64,000 bases of DNA from Limanda limanda. Its lineage: Eukaryota; Chordata; Actinopteri; Pleuronectiformes; Pleuronectidae. Position 1 is the first letter of the stretch. The number at the start of each line of letters is the position of its first letter. This document shows, in pieces, positions 26,195 through 40,632 of this stretch. The stretch lies in the NCBI RefSeq assembly GCF_963576545.1, contig NC_083645.1, positions 4,612,930 through 4,676,929 of the forward strand. Direction: 5' to 3'. The position numbers were made by a program, and so were the translations under genes. The notes beneath the pieces were generated by a model, which had not been told where the DNA came from, searched no databases, and saw nothing but the letters and a program-made list of their open reading frames with translations.

Positions 26195-26648
26195 TATAAC
26201 GTCCGGGCCACACCAGCTGCAGTTGCACCGCAGAACAGCAGCGGAACACTCTGATTTTCATTTCCGCACACATATGTTTACATATCAGAGCAGCCACACC
26301 GGCTGCGGCTCAGCTGCTGTTCAGTGGCAGAAGCTCTCGTGGTGTCACCGTTATTTTCTGCATTCTGCCCACAGTTCACAGCAACGGTGATATTTCAGCA
26401 CAGTTTCAATGCTTTTCTGTTGAATGGGTCCCGAACATATATATTTGCAACACTTCCTGCAGCCTACTCCAGTGCTTCTGTTCACTGAATCCATTTGGCT
26501 TCATACTGTGTAGTACTGGTATTTATTTGACTATAGATAATTATTTTTATACAAGGAAATACATTAGTTATACCAGAAACTCACAAAGGCTGTAATTATA
26601 TTAAAAGTTAACGTGAAGAACTTCGGGTGGTAGGCAGTAGGATCTCCA

Positions 26649-26682
<34 letters not shown>

Positions 26683-26820
26683 GAACACACACACACACAT
26701 TTATAGCCAATGCGCTGGCAGTAACAGCTCCGCTGCAGAACCACGGCTGGTCGAGCCGGTGTGAACAACTAACAATGGTGACACGGAGCCGTTCCACGGA
26801 GAAGCCACAGCCAGAATCTG
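26195..26820. mobile_element. Candidate DNA-transposon/MITE block
   Basis: GC-richer ends with related motifs in opposite orientation flank an AT-rich middle: left GGGCCACACCAGCTGCAG and CACACCGGCTGCGGCTCAG, right CCACGGCTGGTCGAGCCGGTGTG. The middle shares ~35 bp (GGCTTCATACTGTGTAGTAC and following) with 2716-2750. CT and CA microsatellites (26646-26699) sit inside. Exact ends and target site are unclear. Confidence 0.45.
26646..26699. repeat. (CT)n plus (CA)n compound microsatellite
   Basis: CT run (26646-26682) followed by CA (26685-26699), inside the candidate MITE block at 26.2-26.8 kb. Confidence 0.95.
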
Positions 26821-28010
26821 CAGAATGTCTGCAGCAACTGACTCATTTACGTTCTCACATTCAGCCCCTTTAGTATAATTTCAGGAGATCCTGCATGTGA
26901 ATGTCTGAAAGCATCTCACGTATGTGTGTGCCCAACATTGTTTGAAAAGGATGTAACAAGGTGCGATTGCTTCCTTTTAAGACACACTCTGTTCCATCAA
27001 ATGTCAGCACTGTGAACAAGGTTTGCTTAAGGTCAACAATAAACGTTTTTACATCCAATTTTTTCCCCAAGCAAGTCCACTGAACAAAGTTCTAATTAAA
27101 TGATTTTAACACAAAGTTGTGAGATGTGCTTTCATTAGAATTCAGATCTACCAAATGGTTAGACGGTCTAAAATAATAAATACATAGATAGACAGCATGA
27201 CCCAACATTTCAAAATTTCCAGATGTCTCCCAGGTTTCATTAGCAGCTGAGAACATGTCGGACCTGCCCCGCTCCACAGCACTGACCCTCAAAGGGAAAC
27301 ATCATCAGCTAAATGTTTATTTGGAAGGTATTTTGGAGCACTTTGTTGTAACATATCCCTTTTTCTTTTAAAAACCACGTCATCCACTCAATCTAATAAT
27401 GTGCCTCTTGCTAACATGTCCCATGATATCCAACACGAATGTGCAGCTCTCCAGATGTCTTCCTTTTCAGCAGAGTGATAAGTCACACTTGAGAGGCAGG
27501 AGACGACAGAAAGCAGCTCACAGGCACATCAGTTTAACTCCGATGCATGATTTGACATTTCAGTTACTGTGATACAGCGGCGGAGACAGAGCGTTGGGAG
27601 AAGAGTGAAATCAGTGAGCTGGCTTTCTCTCTGCCTCTCCATCACTGTCAGTAGATTTCTGAAGCATCATATTTTAATATAGCAAATAATTAAAATGTGA
27701 AACTCTTGGAAGAGCCTGCACATTAGAGAAACTTTTTTTTTATTACAAGCTTGCTGCATCGCCGCTGCGGTTACTCCATCCTTTAAAGTAGGAGGTTGAA
27801 TCATTCACAGTCTGTTCAGACTGAACAATGGAGCGGATAATTACAGAACCTACAGGCTAGTTGATGCACAGATAAAACCCGGTCCTCATAAGAGTGTCTG
27901 AATTCCCTGCAGAAAGTCAGTGTGTGTGCCTCAGCTTGTGGCTCAGTATTACTGTGTGCTGGTCTGAAAATTGTTGAAAATGTGACTTTAAAAGCATGTG
28001 CAGTTTGATT

Positions 28011-28202
28011 CTGTGTGTGTGTGTGTGGTGTGTGTGTGTGTGTTTGTGTGTGTTTTTAATCCCTCTTTTTTCTCTGGGACTGGACATAAAATGTCAGCAA
28101 GTCAAAGCTATTAGAGTGCAGAGCTGACCTTTCATTCATCTAGCTTTACAGTGAGTGTGAGTGTGCGTGTGCGTGTGTGACTGTGTGTGTGTGTGTGTGT
28201 GT
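28011..28202. repeat. Two GT-rich tracts
   Basis: Imperfect GT repeats at 28011-28053 and 28151-28202, separated by ~100 bp of ordinary sequence. Confidence 0.9.
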
Positions 28203-29447
28203 CCATGATCTCCTCACAGAGAATTCATGCTGCACACTTATGCACTCACATACACAGGAGATAGATAAAAGCTATTTTAGAATACGGACACCCACTGTGA
28301 AGGTAAACAAGGTTAACGTTTCTTAAAGCACAGTCTTGATCTACTAAATACAACGATAATGATCTATTAAGAAAACGAGACAGATCAACAAAATAATTGC
28401 TGATTTAGATTATGAGCCAACTTAACCATCTTCTTTCACCCTGGCACACTGGTTAGTGCCACTGGAGGCTGCCAGCACCGTGACTCTTACTGGGGAGAAA
28501 ACTTTGCCATTGACTCCAGCTCCTTCAGATTGTGGTAATAAACATCCAGTGGAGGGAGATGGTTACATAAAAAAAAAATTCAACAGAAAGTGTTGATGTG
28601 GCCACGTTTGAGACGTAGATGAAACAAAGAAATTCAAACCAATCTGGTCCCCATGTCTTGAACGTCAGAAAAGCCTTGATGTTCTTATCATAGTCAATTT
28701 GTTATCAGTCACTTTAAACATGATTACCGTGTGAGATACGAGAGGTTTTGGGTTTTAGGACAAAAATAGCAATACTACAAAATCTTGCAAAATTGTGGAT
28801 TACATGACCAGTGCTTTTTAACCATTGATTATGACTGAAATTAAAGGGACACAGAAGAAGAAAAAGAACATGAGACTAAGACAGGATTTGCTGTCACTTT
28901 ACTTTAAGCTTCCCAACAAATATTTTTAGCTATGTTGCGCTACAAAGCGGTGCCTGTCATTGGCTGTCCCTCGGTTCCCCATCGAGCCGCCTCCAGCTTC
29001 AGCTCACTGTTCCCAGGTCGTGTTCCCTCTTCTCCCCACACAAGCCCTCTGATTGTTTACCGTGTGGATGACTTCTAATAACCCACTCCAAAGCTACTTG
29101 TTGGGCACCCACTTACCACCCACACCAACAATGGGGTCTCATGCAGAATCCTGCATTGCCATTTCACAGGAGTCTTCACTCATTCTGACTCATCATGGTT
29201 GGTAAACCACATTGAATCGGCTGCATACCTGTCACTAGCATTTTATACATTAATGGTGGAAACGAAAAGCCAGCTTTTGGGAATCTTATTTATGAGATGC
29301 CCCATTTAGGCCTAACATTTCCCAGATTGGATTTCATGGATCACTCAACAAATCTGACATGATTCATTTAATCCCTGATTTATTTCCATTAACATGAATT
29401 TCAATGATTGACATTAATTTCAGTGAATCTTGGATTGAGAGCCTTAT

Positions 29448-29486
29448 ATTATATTTTATATATATTATATATTATTATATATTAGG
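29448..29486. repeat. TA/ATT-rich low-complexity tract
   Basis: TATATTATATTTTATATA-type sequence of about 39 bp. Confidence 0.85.
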
Positions 29487-30109
29487 GCCCTTTTACCTGC
29501 ACCACACTCAGCAGCATGCCATGTAAATCTTATGATTTGAGTCCAACTTCAATTGTGAAGGCTAAAAAAGGCTCCTTCACACCGAGGCTGTGACTTCAAC
29601 AGAAAAGCACAGTTACCCCCCGGTGTGAAGTCCGTCCTTCCATTTCTTGTTTCTATTTGATTGGCAGACATTAAGTCCTACCATTGTAGACCATTTATCT
29701 TTTACTGGTGTATGAACTGGCATTCTCCTACCTAACTAAATTACTTTTACATTATTACTGCAGAAAATACACTTATGCGCCATGTTTCTGCAATGTGCTG
29801 CCCAACAGATTTTTGGCATCGATTTTAGAGTTAATGCCTTTCATAAAATGAAACTGAATTAGCTTCACAACTGTTCAACTGTCCTATAATTTCAAAAAAT
29901 TCAATCGACTTTAGGACATCTAAATCTGTCTACCTCAAAGTTTTACAAACGCACTGCACCTGGCCAACATCCTTTCGCCTCTGTACAGGATTTATCCTTT
30001 TGAGGTCAGAGCCGCTTCAGATGTAGGACCGGAATGATGATGTAATCGGAATGCTGAACATCGCCATCTTACCACCCAGCTCCTTCTTATCTGCGATTCA
30101 TCCCCAGCA

Positions 30110-30400
30110 CTTCTCACCCTAATGAACCCAGACACTGATTACAAGCCGTCCTCCTTCAAATAGAAAACAACGGCCCTTCCAACTCAATTTCCTCACTCAC
30201 GTTGTCAAATTGCAACTACAAAGCAGCTCGTCTCCAGCGGGCATGCTGTTAATATTTGATGTGATGCACCACGTCTTACAAAAAAGAAACGGATGCTGTC
30301 GTTTTTTCGTTGTTTCTTTTGGCTCATGAATAAACTGCGGTGGTTTAAATTAAGAGGGAAGTGTAAGGGGCTGATTAGAGAGGTGGCAGTTTGAGTTAAC
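30110..30400. promoter_or_regulatory. Candidate conserved non-coding element
   Basis: Non-repetitive, moderate-GC sequence without low complexity, with blocks such as TTAATATTTGATGTGATG and CATGAATAAACTGCGG. It looks unlike the surrounding desert and lacks ORFs. Enhancer status is a guess from composition. Confidence 0.2.
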
Positions 30401-31711
30401 TAAGACATTTGTGGGTGATATATATTTGATTCACATGTAATATAAGCTGTTACAATGAGATGATGGAGTGAGGGGAAGAGTGTCAGTGCACTTAAATTCG
30501 ACACTTAAAGACACTATAGACATTTTTAGCGACAACGTAAATTTTCTTTTAATACAGCAGGGCTTGATAAGGGACTGTCAGGAGGAGAGACTGATAGGGT
30601 AATTAACAGTGAGACTTATATACTTCACTCAGAAATCTATGTTATAAGTACTGTACTGAGTTTTAGAGACATTACTGGATGGTGGAAAGTGACTAAAAGC
30701 CAGGGATAGAGATTCCCCCAATCTTAACTAAGGCTTTAAGAGCAATTTTGTCTTCACCACGAGAATTACAGAGCGTATGTATTTTATTCCAAATGTTTCT
30801 CGACAAACTGAGAGGCATGAAACAGGTTTCAAACGGTGCTCATACTGAAGACTTACCCCCAGTGGGGAATTCACCAGGCAGCAAACTAATGCTTAACCAA
30901 ACCAAAGACACAGATGAAACACAGAATTATTTATGACAAATTAGATTCAGTAATATACAGTTGGATGCAATAAATATGAAGAACTGGGAGCTGAATGATG
31001 CATTAAAGTGTCAAAATAGGCATATTTGTACCTCAAGGGATAAGTGCTGACTTCCGACTATTCGGCTAAGCCCTGATGAAGCATTCGTCTGAAGGGGAAA
31101 ATTTAAGTTCTCCTCAGTGAGAGCACAATTGTACACAAGCAAAAGTGACAGTGGGTTTGCTGACAAAGCTTCTCCTGTTCCATTTGACCAAGAAGGTTAC
31201 AAGGGGTTTTGTTGTCACACCTTTTGAAATCATGTTAACTTGTTTCCAGACCTCTGAATGGTCACTCAAGTTTGATTCCTTCCGCAGCACACATCTGTCT
31301 GGTGTTGTGAACGGTGTCTGTTTCCATGGGTTCGTCTCAAAGTGGACCAATAGGGAAGGAGAATTTAAATTGGGAAATCATTTTTCTACAAGGCTAGCTG
31401 GTTACCCAGCTACTCAAACAGAAAATGGCAACAGACAAATTATAACAAGCATGGATGAGAGCGACACAAATCTGCCAATTGAAATTATTTAGCTGCTCCT
31501 AGAAATCAGTACGACAGCTTCTGCAATATCTTAAGATGACTTCCACTGGGCAGGGTAAATCCAGCAAAGATACTTACTGTCTAATTACGTGCTGCCTCTG
31601 CCTCCCGACAAACTTTAGTGTTGACGTTTGTCCCAGCCCAAATTCATTACTATACAAGAATTGCGTAGCTTCTGTATGATAGACATGGAACTTGCTGGAA
31701 AGGTAACTACG

Positions 31712-31837
<126 letters not shown>

Positions 31838-32007
31838 ACGCTGCTGCACACTTCTGTCTCTCTCTCTCTCATTGACACACACTCAAATACACACAAACAG
31901 TCTTTTCGAACACACGTGTTAACTCAGACTGGGTAAAACACAGCAGGTTTTTTACGGCCAAAACATGTATGAAATGACCCAGAATGATCACTGCCAGTGG
32001 ACTTGCT

Positions 32008-32160
32008 GGAGCTGTGCATGGCTCCCTGAGTGTCTGCCCCGGGCTTGGTGGTGGTGTTGTGGCCTGTGGCCTTCGCCCTGGCGCAGTGCGCTCTGCCTGG
32101 GGCAGTGGAGCTATGCATGGCTCCCTGTGTGTCTGCCCCGGGCCTGGTACAGGCACCCCT
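32008..32160. repeat. Two-copy GC-rich direct repeat, 99-bp spacing
   Basis: A ~42-bp unit starting GGAGCTGTGCATGGCTCCCT at 32008 recurs at 32107 with three or four changes. Both copies continue through GTCTGCCCCGGGC. The spacing of 99 bp is a multiple of three and all overlapping frames stay open on both strands, so several 80-140 codon ORFs arise here. No family recognised. Confidence 0.7.
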
Positions 32161-35100
32161 CCGGTCGGATGGCTCCGTACCACCCCCGCCCAATTTTCGT
32201 CCACGAAAAGCCCTGCTGGATGGATTAATCACCAGTAGTGCAGTGGTGTCTTCTTTGGTGGCGTTTTTTGATAGTTTTCCTCCAACCTGCATATTTGATG
32301 GGGTTTTTTCGTCAGTTCCTATGAGTAATAGTTGTTCAGCCAGGAAGGAGTGCAGTAAGGTGAAGATGACCAGGCAATACAGACAGACAGCACAAAATCA
32401 AGACACAGAAAATGCTCTCATTATCAGAGAGATATGCTGCTACTACTGTCATTAAATGGTTTGTTTTAGCCAGATCCCTATTTCTCAAGTTAGTGTAGAA
32501 AATTCACACATTGAGACGGTGGTTTCCATAGCTTGCCTATCCGCACAAGTCACTGTATTCCATATTCACATGTCCTTATGTTGCTCTCAGCCTCTCATGG
32601 CCCACTGGGAATCACCTGAGTCAAACATTTTCCTTCACAGGGGGTTATTGATCATGAATTGAATGAGAAACATAAACCATTGAGTAGCTCTTGCTTGGAA
32701 CTTGACTCGGGCTTAAAATGATGTCTGTACTTGTTATTGGATGTGCAGCTCTCATCAGTATGCTGAGACCCAATCTGTAACCCCGTCACACACCGGCACC
32801 AGATAATCTTTTCAGACCATCAACCCCAGCCAAGCCTCAGATCAGGATCTCCCTTCTAAATGTCAGGATATAAAATGGCCTGATAATCTTATAGTGTGTC
32901 CCCAGCCTAAGATAAAAAAGATGGGATGGCCTGTGGGTCAGATAGATGATCCTATTATAGAGAAAAGCAGGAAGAACTCCAACTGTTTCAAGGATGCTGA
33001 TGCTGTTGCTGATATATGTGCATTTATTTGAGATGTAGAGGTGTATGAGGAGAGATGGCTCTCTTAAGAATAAACAAAAACAAACTTAAAATTACCTAAG
33101 AAACCTAAAATAGCTGATTCCAATAGAAGGATCAGCCATGTGCTCAGTCTTTAACATGTTGATATTAAAAGGAACTTCCTGAAATTGACCTTGAGGTACA
33201 TTACTTTTGCTCAATTAGTGACTAATACCAGCATCATTGTGAACGAACTGAGTCAGTTAAATATCTAATACATTGTTTACTGGCTAAAAGTAGTACACTG
33301 TCAGTTCGAACCAAGCTACACATTTTATTTATTGAATCATTTGAGAGCACATACCTCTGCTAAGGCTAATGCTATATCTCTCCAAGTCAAAGTGTTCCCC
33401 TTGATTATATAGACTGTGGTGCCATAACCACATAGAATGTTTCCTTACACAGTTTCATAATAAACCAGTTTCATTAAATGTTGCAGCTCCCATCATAATA
33501 TTTTGCTATTGGTATACAGTGTGATTTTCACTGGTATTTGTTGTTTGCTCACTTGTGCTGCTTCTACTCCGTCACTCTATAGTCTGTGTAACTTTCACTC
33601 AGAATCTAAATGTGTAGTGACCTTTGTGCGAATATGTGTGCAGCCATGCTACCATCATAGATTTAATTAATTCTGTGGGAAATGCTGCAAACAAAGTGAA
33701 AACACGTCAGGGGTAATTTTGGGTTCAGTCTCTTGCCCAATTCTATTCAATCAGTTTAAAATCACATTTTGATTTATTTCAACGGTCATTTTTGAAGCAG
33801 TAATTTGTTGTGCTGTTGAATGGTACCAGGTTACTAATATTTTGTCCATTCCACTTGTAGGGAGGTTAGGTCCACGAAATATTGGGGACACCTTTCAGTA
33901 TAACACAGTACAAGTTCAACAGCACAACAAAATACAGCCTCCACAAAGACCATTAGAATAAATAAGCACCTCTAAAATGGACCCAATAAAACCTGAACAT
34001 TACATCATCATGGAGGGAGGATTTATTGCAGAATAAATTGGCAGACAGGATTAATTAATTCATTGTGTGTCTCAGTATCCCTTTGTGTGATCTGGAGAAA
34101 ATATATTTTTCTGTGAATACAAATATAAAAATGGGTTACAAAACCACACTTTAGATGATCCTGAATGAGGTTTTGTGGCTGCAGCTTGTTTTCCTAACTG
34201 GACACAGACAGTTTACCAATGCACTGCTTTTCAATGACGACAATTATGTGGATCCGTCACCCCAGCTTCAATTTCGTCACGACTGTCGTCAAATGTTTCA
34301 GCTTTTTTTATAACTATTGCTCATCCAACAAAAAAAACTTAACAGCCTATTCTGCACTTGTGCACGTCCTTGACAATAAAGTTGATTGGATGAGAGCCTG
34401 TAGTCAAAACCCACAGATAGACAGAAAAAAATATATCTCTATTTATCAATCTGAGTTTCAAGCTTGTCCACAAAAGAGCAAATGACCAAACATTACCAAG
34501 TCGGCTGCAGCAGCAAAACTCCTGAGTGTATTAAAGTCAGCAATGGTGAGTTTTATTGCTTATGAATTAAACATTTCATTTGCAAGTGGAGAAGTATGCC
34601 ACTTCTATTCTACAATTAAACAAACAAGCTAATATCAAAGGAAAGATGCAGTTTAACTCTCTTCAAAACATGTCCTCTCTTTCAGTGTTTCAATATTTAG
34701 TCATTATTTTGTCTTTATCTTTGTTTTCCCTTTAATACCTCACCTTTCACTTCTAGTTTTACTTACCTCAGTACATCTCCTCTCTTCTTCTTTGATCATT
34801 TTCTTTCACACAGAATTTTTTTAATGACTCCCTGCATCCAGTGCATCCTCATTGAAAATGTATGATATTTTTTTCATTTTGATCCCTGAGCTCTTGTTTT
34901 TTATTGAGTCCGTTATCTAGGACATATTCATTTATTGCACGGCTGGGGTGGAGGGTTAATGCCAACTGCTAAACAAACACTTTCTGATTGATTGATTATT
35001 GTGACTATGGAGGCTCCTGTTAAAAAAGGGTTAGGGATAGGGTCTTTAACAATGAGAGTATCTGGAGAGTTCCAATCGTCAGTGACGTGCTGGGTTTGGA

Positions 35101-38100
35101 ACCAACAATCTGTGGGAAACTTGAACCCCTAAATCATGTTGCAGAAATACTTGATGGGATCTATCTTTTTTTGGGGGGGGATCTGATTTAGTATGAGTCA
35201 TTCATGTGCTTCCAAAAACAATTGACACCCCTCTTATTGAAGACAAGCTGCAGAACTCCCTGCTGAGCTGGTGGGTCAGTAGCCTCAAATTGATCACCTC
35301 CTCATTTACCGATGAAAAGCAGTCAAATATGGTTCACTCTAGTCCTTAATGGGACCCAATCCGACTTCTTCTTGGATTACTTAAAAGCCAGGTAATAGCC
35401 AAGAAAATTACCTTCTTGTTATGCTGTGGGCACCCACACATAGCCTCACCCGCCTTCTGTTTTCCACTATTGCCATCAACAACACTTTGTTGTATCCTCA
35501 AGGGCAACTGAGGGAACAACCACAATACATGACTTGCTTTTACTGTGTTTCTGTAATGGGTAAAATTGTACTTTCACTCCAGCACATTTCACATTTAATG
35601 TAGCACCACTGCTACATTAGACACTGACTACACTGCCTTGTAGCTCATGAGCCAACGGGGTTTGCTTGCTCAAAAGAAGAAAACAAAATTCCAATGCCAT
35701 AAACTGGTGGAAAATATTGAAGTTACAGCACTTCCACTTATTTTAATTATGGTTATTTATTTAATAATCACAGAATTCCTGTCTCTCATTTAGGTGACAT
35801 CAGTTTTTTTACAGGCTTATATGAGCATGCTCTGATTAATGTCCTGTATGGCAAGGCAAGATCGTTTGTCCCTGTCTTTCTAAAGTCACGTTCAGGCAAA
35901 CGAAAGGACGCGTTTGATGGAAGGAGAACATGGTGGCCATGGTTAATAGAAATCATAGAACACTGTTGGTTCAGTATATTCACAATCTGCAATCTCTGAA
36001 GTCTTATTCGTGACCGGACTACAGCTCGTCCTTTACCCCGACTGCCTTCCTGAGAAGCTTTGCAGCGCTAAAGTCTGTGAGCTGACAGACCATTATTCAC
36101 ATGGCCAAACAAGGTCACTTGTTAGGAGATTTAAACATGGGTTGCTAAAAGCATTCAAAACAAATGAAAAATGTGTCTGGTAAGTGCACTCTCTTGACAG
36201 TTATGTTATCAGTAAATATCTTTTTCCAATGAGCTATCATTTTGTTGTCCTTGTTGACAGAGCAATTCTGCTACAGTACAAAGGAACAACGCAATGAACA
36301 ACAAAGTATGTGCTGTATATGGAAACCTATGGACACTGTGTGTTGGGTCAGCAAGGCTACAGGCGGTTCAATTACTGTTTCTTATACAGGTTAAACTCTG
36401 TTCACCCTGAAGGGGGCTGAACCTGATGCACAACATGATTAGTCACAATGACATCAGCCGGAAACCAGCATGACTCATCACCTTTCTATCAATATATAAC
36501 CATATTCCTCTTTAGGCCCTTTTAGCATCATGCTGACAAAATAATAATCATTATTACCATTGAAACACAAATGAGATGGAATGTCATTTTCTTTTTTGAC
36601 TAATCCACCTGAAAAACCTTTTATGTTATTAAATTACTAAAGAAGTTGCAGCTTTTCATGTTGACTTCAATATGATCGGGCTTTCTGCACAAAGCATCTA
36701 GTCTAGTGGCCATTCAAGGATTTTCATATTATGCTACTGATTATCTTTTGGCTCTAACATTCAGAAATTGTGCTATTTGCATATTGGTTGGTTCACGAAT
36801 AAAAGCACATATCCAGGATTAAATGTGAAAAATAAAAAGTTATTTGATTGAACTGGATATTTTCACTGCTGTATGCTGCAGCAGCAGTGAACTGGCTCGC
36901 CCGTGTACACCACAGAGTCAGAGGACTGGCGCTCGGCCTATAAGCCACACTTTTTGGCTTGGAGCTTCACTGCACAATGGCTCCTTTCTATTCCCTTACG
37001 CTTGTATCATTATTGCCCTGTGCTGTGTCGAGTTAATGATACTTACATCTATTCAACCTGGTGACATGCCTGGTAGGGGGACAGACAATCCCTCTCTCTC
37101 CTATTTCAAACTATCTCTCCTCTTCCTTTTTATTCCCTCTCTCTCTCAGCAGACATGGGGCATTTCTTATTTGTCCCCTAACCTACTAGGTTTTCTCTCA
37201 CAATGATTCATAAGTAGGGTGCTGCTTAGCATATCAAAAGACACTGACGAAGAGAGAGAGAGAGTGAGGGTGAGAGGCAGAGAGAGAAGAGTGGAGGGGG
37301 GAGAAAACATGTTGGGAAAACGGAGAGAGTTTATTAACCCAACCCAGATGTCCGTGGCAATGTCGCTCACTCAGTGTGTGTGTTCATAAAATGGATAATA
37401 AGGGTGCTTGGATGTGATTGGATACAATACCCTTCTTGCTTTTTACTACTGTGCATGTGCTTGTGCATGTGGTTGTCATGCATTTCCTGCATCTGTAAAG
37501 TCATTTGGGGATGTCCTCAGAAATGAAGTGCAATGCAATATGCACGTGAATGGTGGGGATTGTGTTGCGATAGGTTTTAAAACAAGCTCATAGTCGATGT
37601 TCACGAGTCACAATTACCCACATCTGCACAATGTGACATTACTGCTGTACATCGACGAACATGTTTTTGCTAAATAGTTGGCGACCGATCAGTCACCATT
37701 GAAGAATTTGATGTGGAAACCTCTGAGAACCTTGTTTTGTCTGTGCACAGTAGAAAATGTTGAAAAAATTAAGGGAAGGTGTTGATGGGTTGGGGTTATC
37801 GTAATTTTTTTAATCCTTATTATGGAGAAAAAATACATTTGCTGGTCTCTCTCCCGGCTTGCAGGTGATTCTCAAGGCATTTTTGTTTTGTCTGGGTTTG
37901 AAGTGAAGTGAAGAGAAGAAAAAATCTCAGTTTCAAGGGTCATTGAGCCCTAACACTTGGCCCTAAATGGGATTGGGCCATTGTCTAGACTGTTTCGTGA
38001 TGGACTATAGGTAAAGTATGTCTGTAAATGGGGAGTTTTAAAGGTGCTGATAGGGGAACGTCTCACAGGGCCGGGCTGTCAGTTTCCTCCTGTATCCAGT

Positions 38101-39690
38101 CTTTATGCTAAGCTAAGCGGAGCAGCTGTTTGCAGTAGCATCTGACAGACATGGGAGTGATATTGATCTTCCAACATGACTCAATGTTGACACAAATCAA
38201 AAAGGTGCATTTCCCAAATTGTCAAACTACACCTGTAACCATTAGAGCATCACACAGCCTTGTAACCGTGGTTATCTGCAGTATAGGAACATGCAGTTGA
38301 ACGTACAGAAATAAGTACTCTGGTTTCTCATTGAATAATAGAAGGCTTTGTAAAATGTGATAACCCGCCATCAGAGCACATTTTAAATGGGAACAAAGCC
38401 TCTGTGTCTTCATGTGGAAACTGGGGCCTGGACTGAGTCTTGGCTGAGTGGCAGGCCGAGCCCACCGGGACAGCGAGGTGCATCTGAGCCCAATTAACCT
38501 CTGTCCATATCGTTGTGCGTCTCAGTGGACGCAGCAGATTAGCCATGGGCCGAACCATGACAGGCTGACATGGTGAGTACAGTACCCTGAAAAGACACCA
38601 CAGATGAGTGGATACATGTTGGAAAAGGTTGGAGACAAAGATTTATGTTCTTTCGTTTTTATCACCGGCTGTGTTTTATTTAAGTTTAGTACAGTTCCAG
38701 CAGCTCATCTCCCGTCTTCTCTGCTCTTGTGGACACTATGTGTATTTCTCTGTGTGTGTATTTGCATATTTATCATGCTCTGTACACCTCAGCTGTTTGT
38801 AACAAATAAGAGGAGCACCTCCCGCTGCTAAATTAATAATGAGCCACTAAACATGGGGATTTAAGTGAAACTAGATGGCATTGTAAGCTTTTATTTTCCT
38901 CTCAGCGCTGGCGGCGAGAGAAATGGGCTGCACGCTCGGCTGAGAACAGGGTGTCACCGTCAGGGTTCAAGCCCTCCCGCAGTGCTGGTCATGTGCAGCA
39001 ATTCTGCCTGGGTTGTTACACTTCAAATAAGTCTAACACTTTATTTGGCTTGTCCCAAAACGGATACTCAAATTATTTTCAACAGATAATGATAATGTGA
39101 AAAGCGTTTCAGACAAATAAAGAGCGCCTTATAAAGGCTGATCTTATTTTTAGGGTTTGGGTGACATAGCCTGTGCTCCACATGCAGCAAATAGACTGCT
39201 GTTACATTTCTAATTTTAGTCAACTGATACCCGAGTGCAAACAATAGAGTAGCCAATTAAAATGTTACCAAAATAGCTTGTCACTCTCTCTGGTATTTCT
39301 ATTCCTGTTTTAATCCTATACACACAACTCTATATGGCCAAAGTCAGGCTGTCAATGCAACACAAGCCAAGTTTTTGAATGAGTGTGAATATAAGACAGA
39401 AATCACACAGAATTTGACATTTACACACCTGAGTCATCAGAAATTCCAACATAATTCACAAACTGTGGGTACAGATGGCCCAGACTGGCTTTTTAAACAT
39501 GGGCCCTTAAACCACACCTTATCTACCCTCATGAACTCAAAGCCTGTAACCCCTGAGTGGTAAAGTGTGGAGCCAGTGATTTCGCTGAAGAGGTGGAAGG
39601 ATCCAGCAACCAAGGAGAAAAGGAAGATTTAAAAAATCTCATTATATTTTGTGATCCCTTACTTACAGTTCCTTTCTAGGTAATTATCTC
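32161..39690. other. Gene-free stretch
   Basis: AT-rich with no recognised gene or clear transposon end. A short GA tract lies at ~37250-37285. 38380-38580 is a GC-richer non-repetitive patch that could be regulatory. Confidence 0.5.
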
Positions 39691-39734
39691 TTAATCCCTT
39701 TCTCTTCTTCTCTGTCTTGTTAATCCTCGCACAG

Positions 39735-40044
39735 TTTTGTCGGATTTATTTGTGACCTCTCTGAGGGTCCTGACCCCGAGACTGGCAGTGAGCAAAGAAA
39801 TGGAGGACAGTTGTGATGGAGGCGTTCATTGGAGGGACATGGCAGCTATGCATCTTATTTATGCCTCTCTGTCAAGGTGTCGCCGAAGGTCCGTCGCTAC
39901 ATCAGGAGCCGTCGCCCGTAGCTGTCACCTCGAATCTCATATATGTAACTACACATCTGGGAGGCAGGAGGTCTTCGGGGACAGCCGGAGCTGTGATAGC
40001 AGCTTGTGCAGAGGAAAGGCAAACCTCCCAGTCAGTGATTTTTA
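39735..40044 (+). other. Exon-like open segment, product not recognised
   Basis: A strong acceptor-like polypyrimidine tract (39690-39731) ends in CACAG at 39730-39734, and GATTTTTAG|GTACAT at 40037-40051 could be a donor. An ATG at 39816 opens a frame whose first ~22 residues (MEAFIGGTWQLCILFMPLCQ) look like a signal peptide; a second frame is also open. No partner exon or domain was found, so this could be chance or a lone exon of a transcript extending beyond recognition. Confidence 0.2.
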
Positions 40045-40632
40045 GGTACATGCTATCAACAGCAGCACGTCACGTTGCTGTGGTTTTGTTCTCGGTTGGT
40101 TAATGCGCATGACCTGTTCGCACTGATAAATAATACTGGCCACAAAACTCCCATCGTGAAAGACAATCAATAAGAAGAGAGCAGTGAAGCTGCAGCGTGA
40201 GCGTTTCCTGTGATGAGTTTTCACCAGACACTGAATACCCTCAGCCGAGCTCCCACAGCCTCATGACTCACAACCCTGCCGCTTGTCTTTTGCACTTTCT
40301 AAATAGGGACAGATTTACATTTCCTGCTGTGTCTGGGGAATGACATTTCCTGGATGGACAGGAAACCGGCAGCACTGTTTGGTGTGTTATGTGTCAGCAA
40401 ACACAGTTTTACTAATACTGCTCTATCCACATAAAACCAAAACAGGACTCGTCTTTGGGCTTTTTGACTGTGGACCTCGTGCACAGGTTCTATGATTCAC
40501 ACACATTTTCACAGATCCCCAGTACAAGCTCATGTCTATCACTGTGAAACACTGCTTGCCAACACCCCCCATTTTATGATAGTAGTTACTAGTTTCAATG
40601 TTGTAGTTGACCACTGGAAGAGTTTAGCCTGA

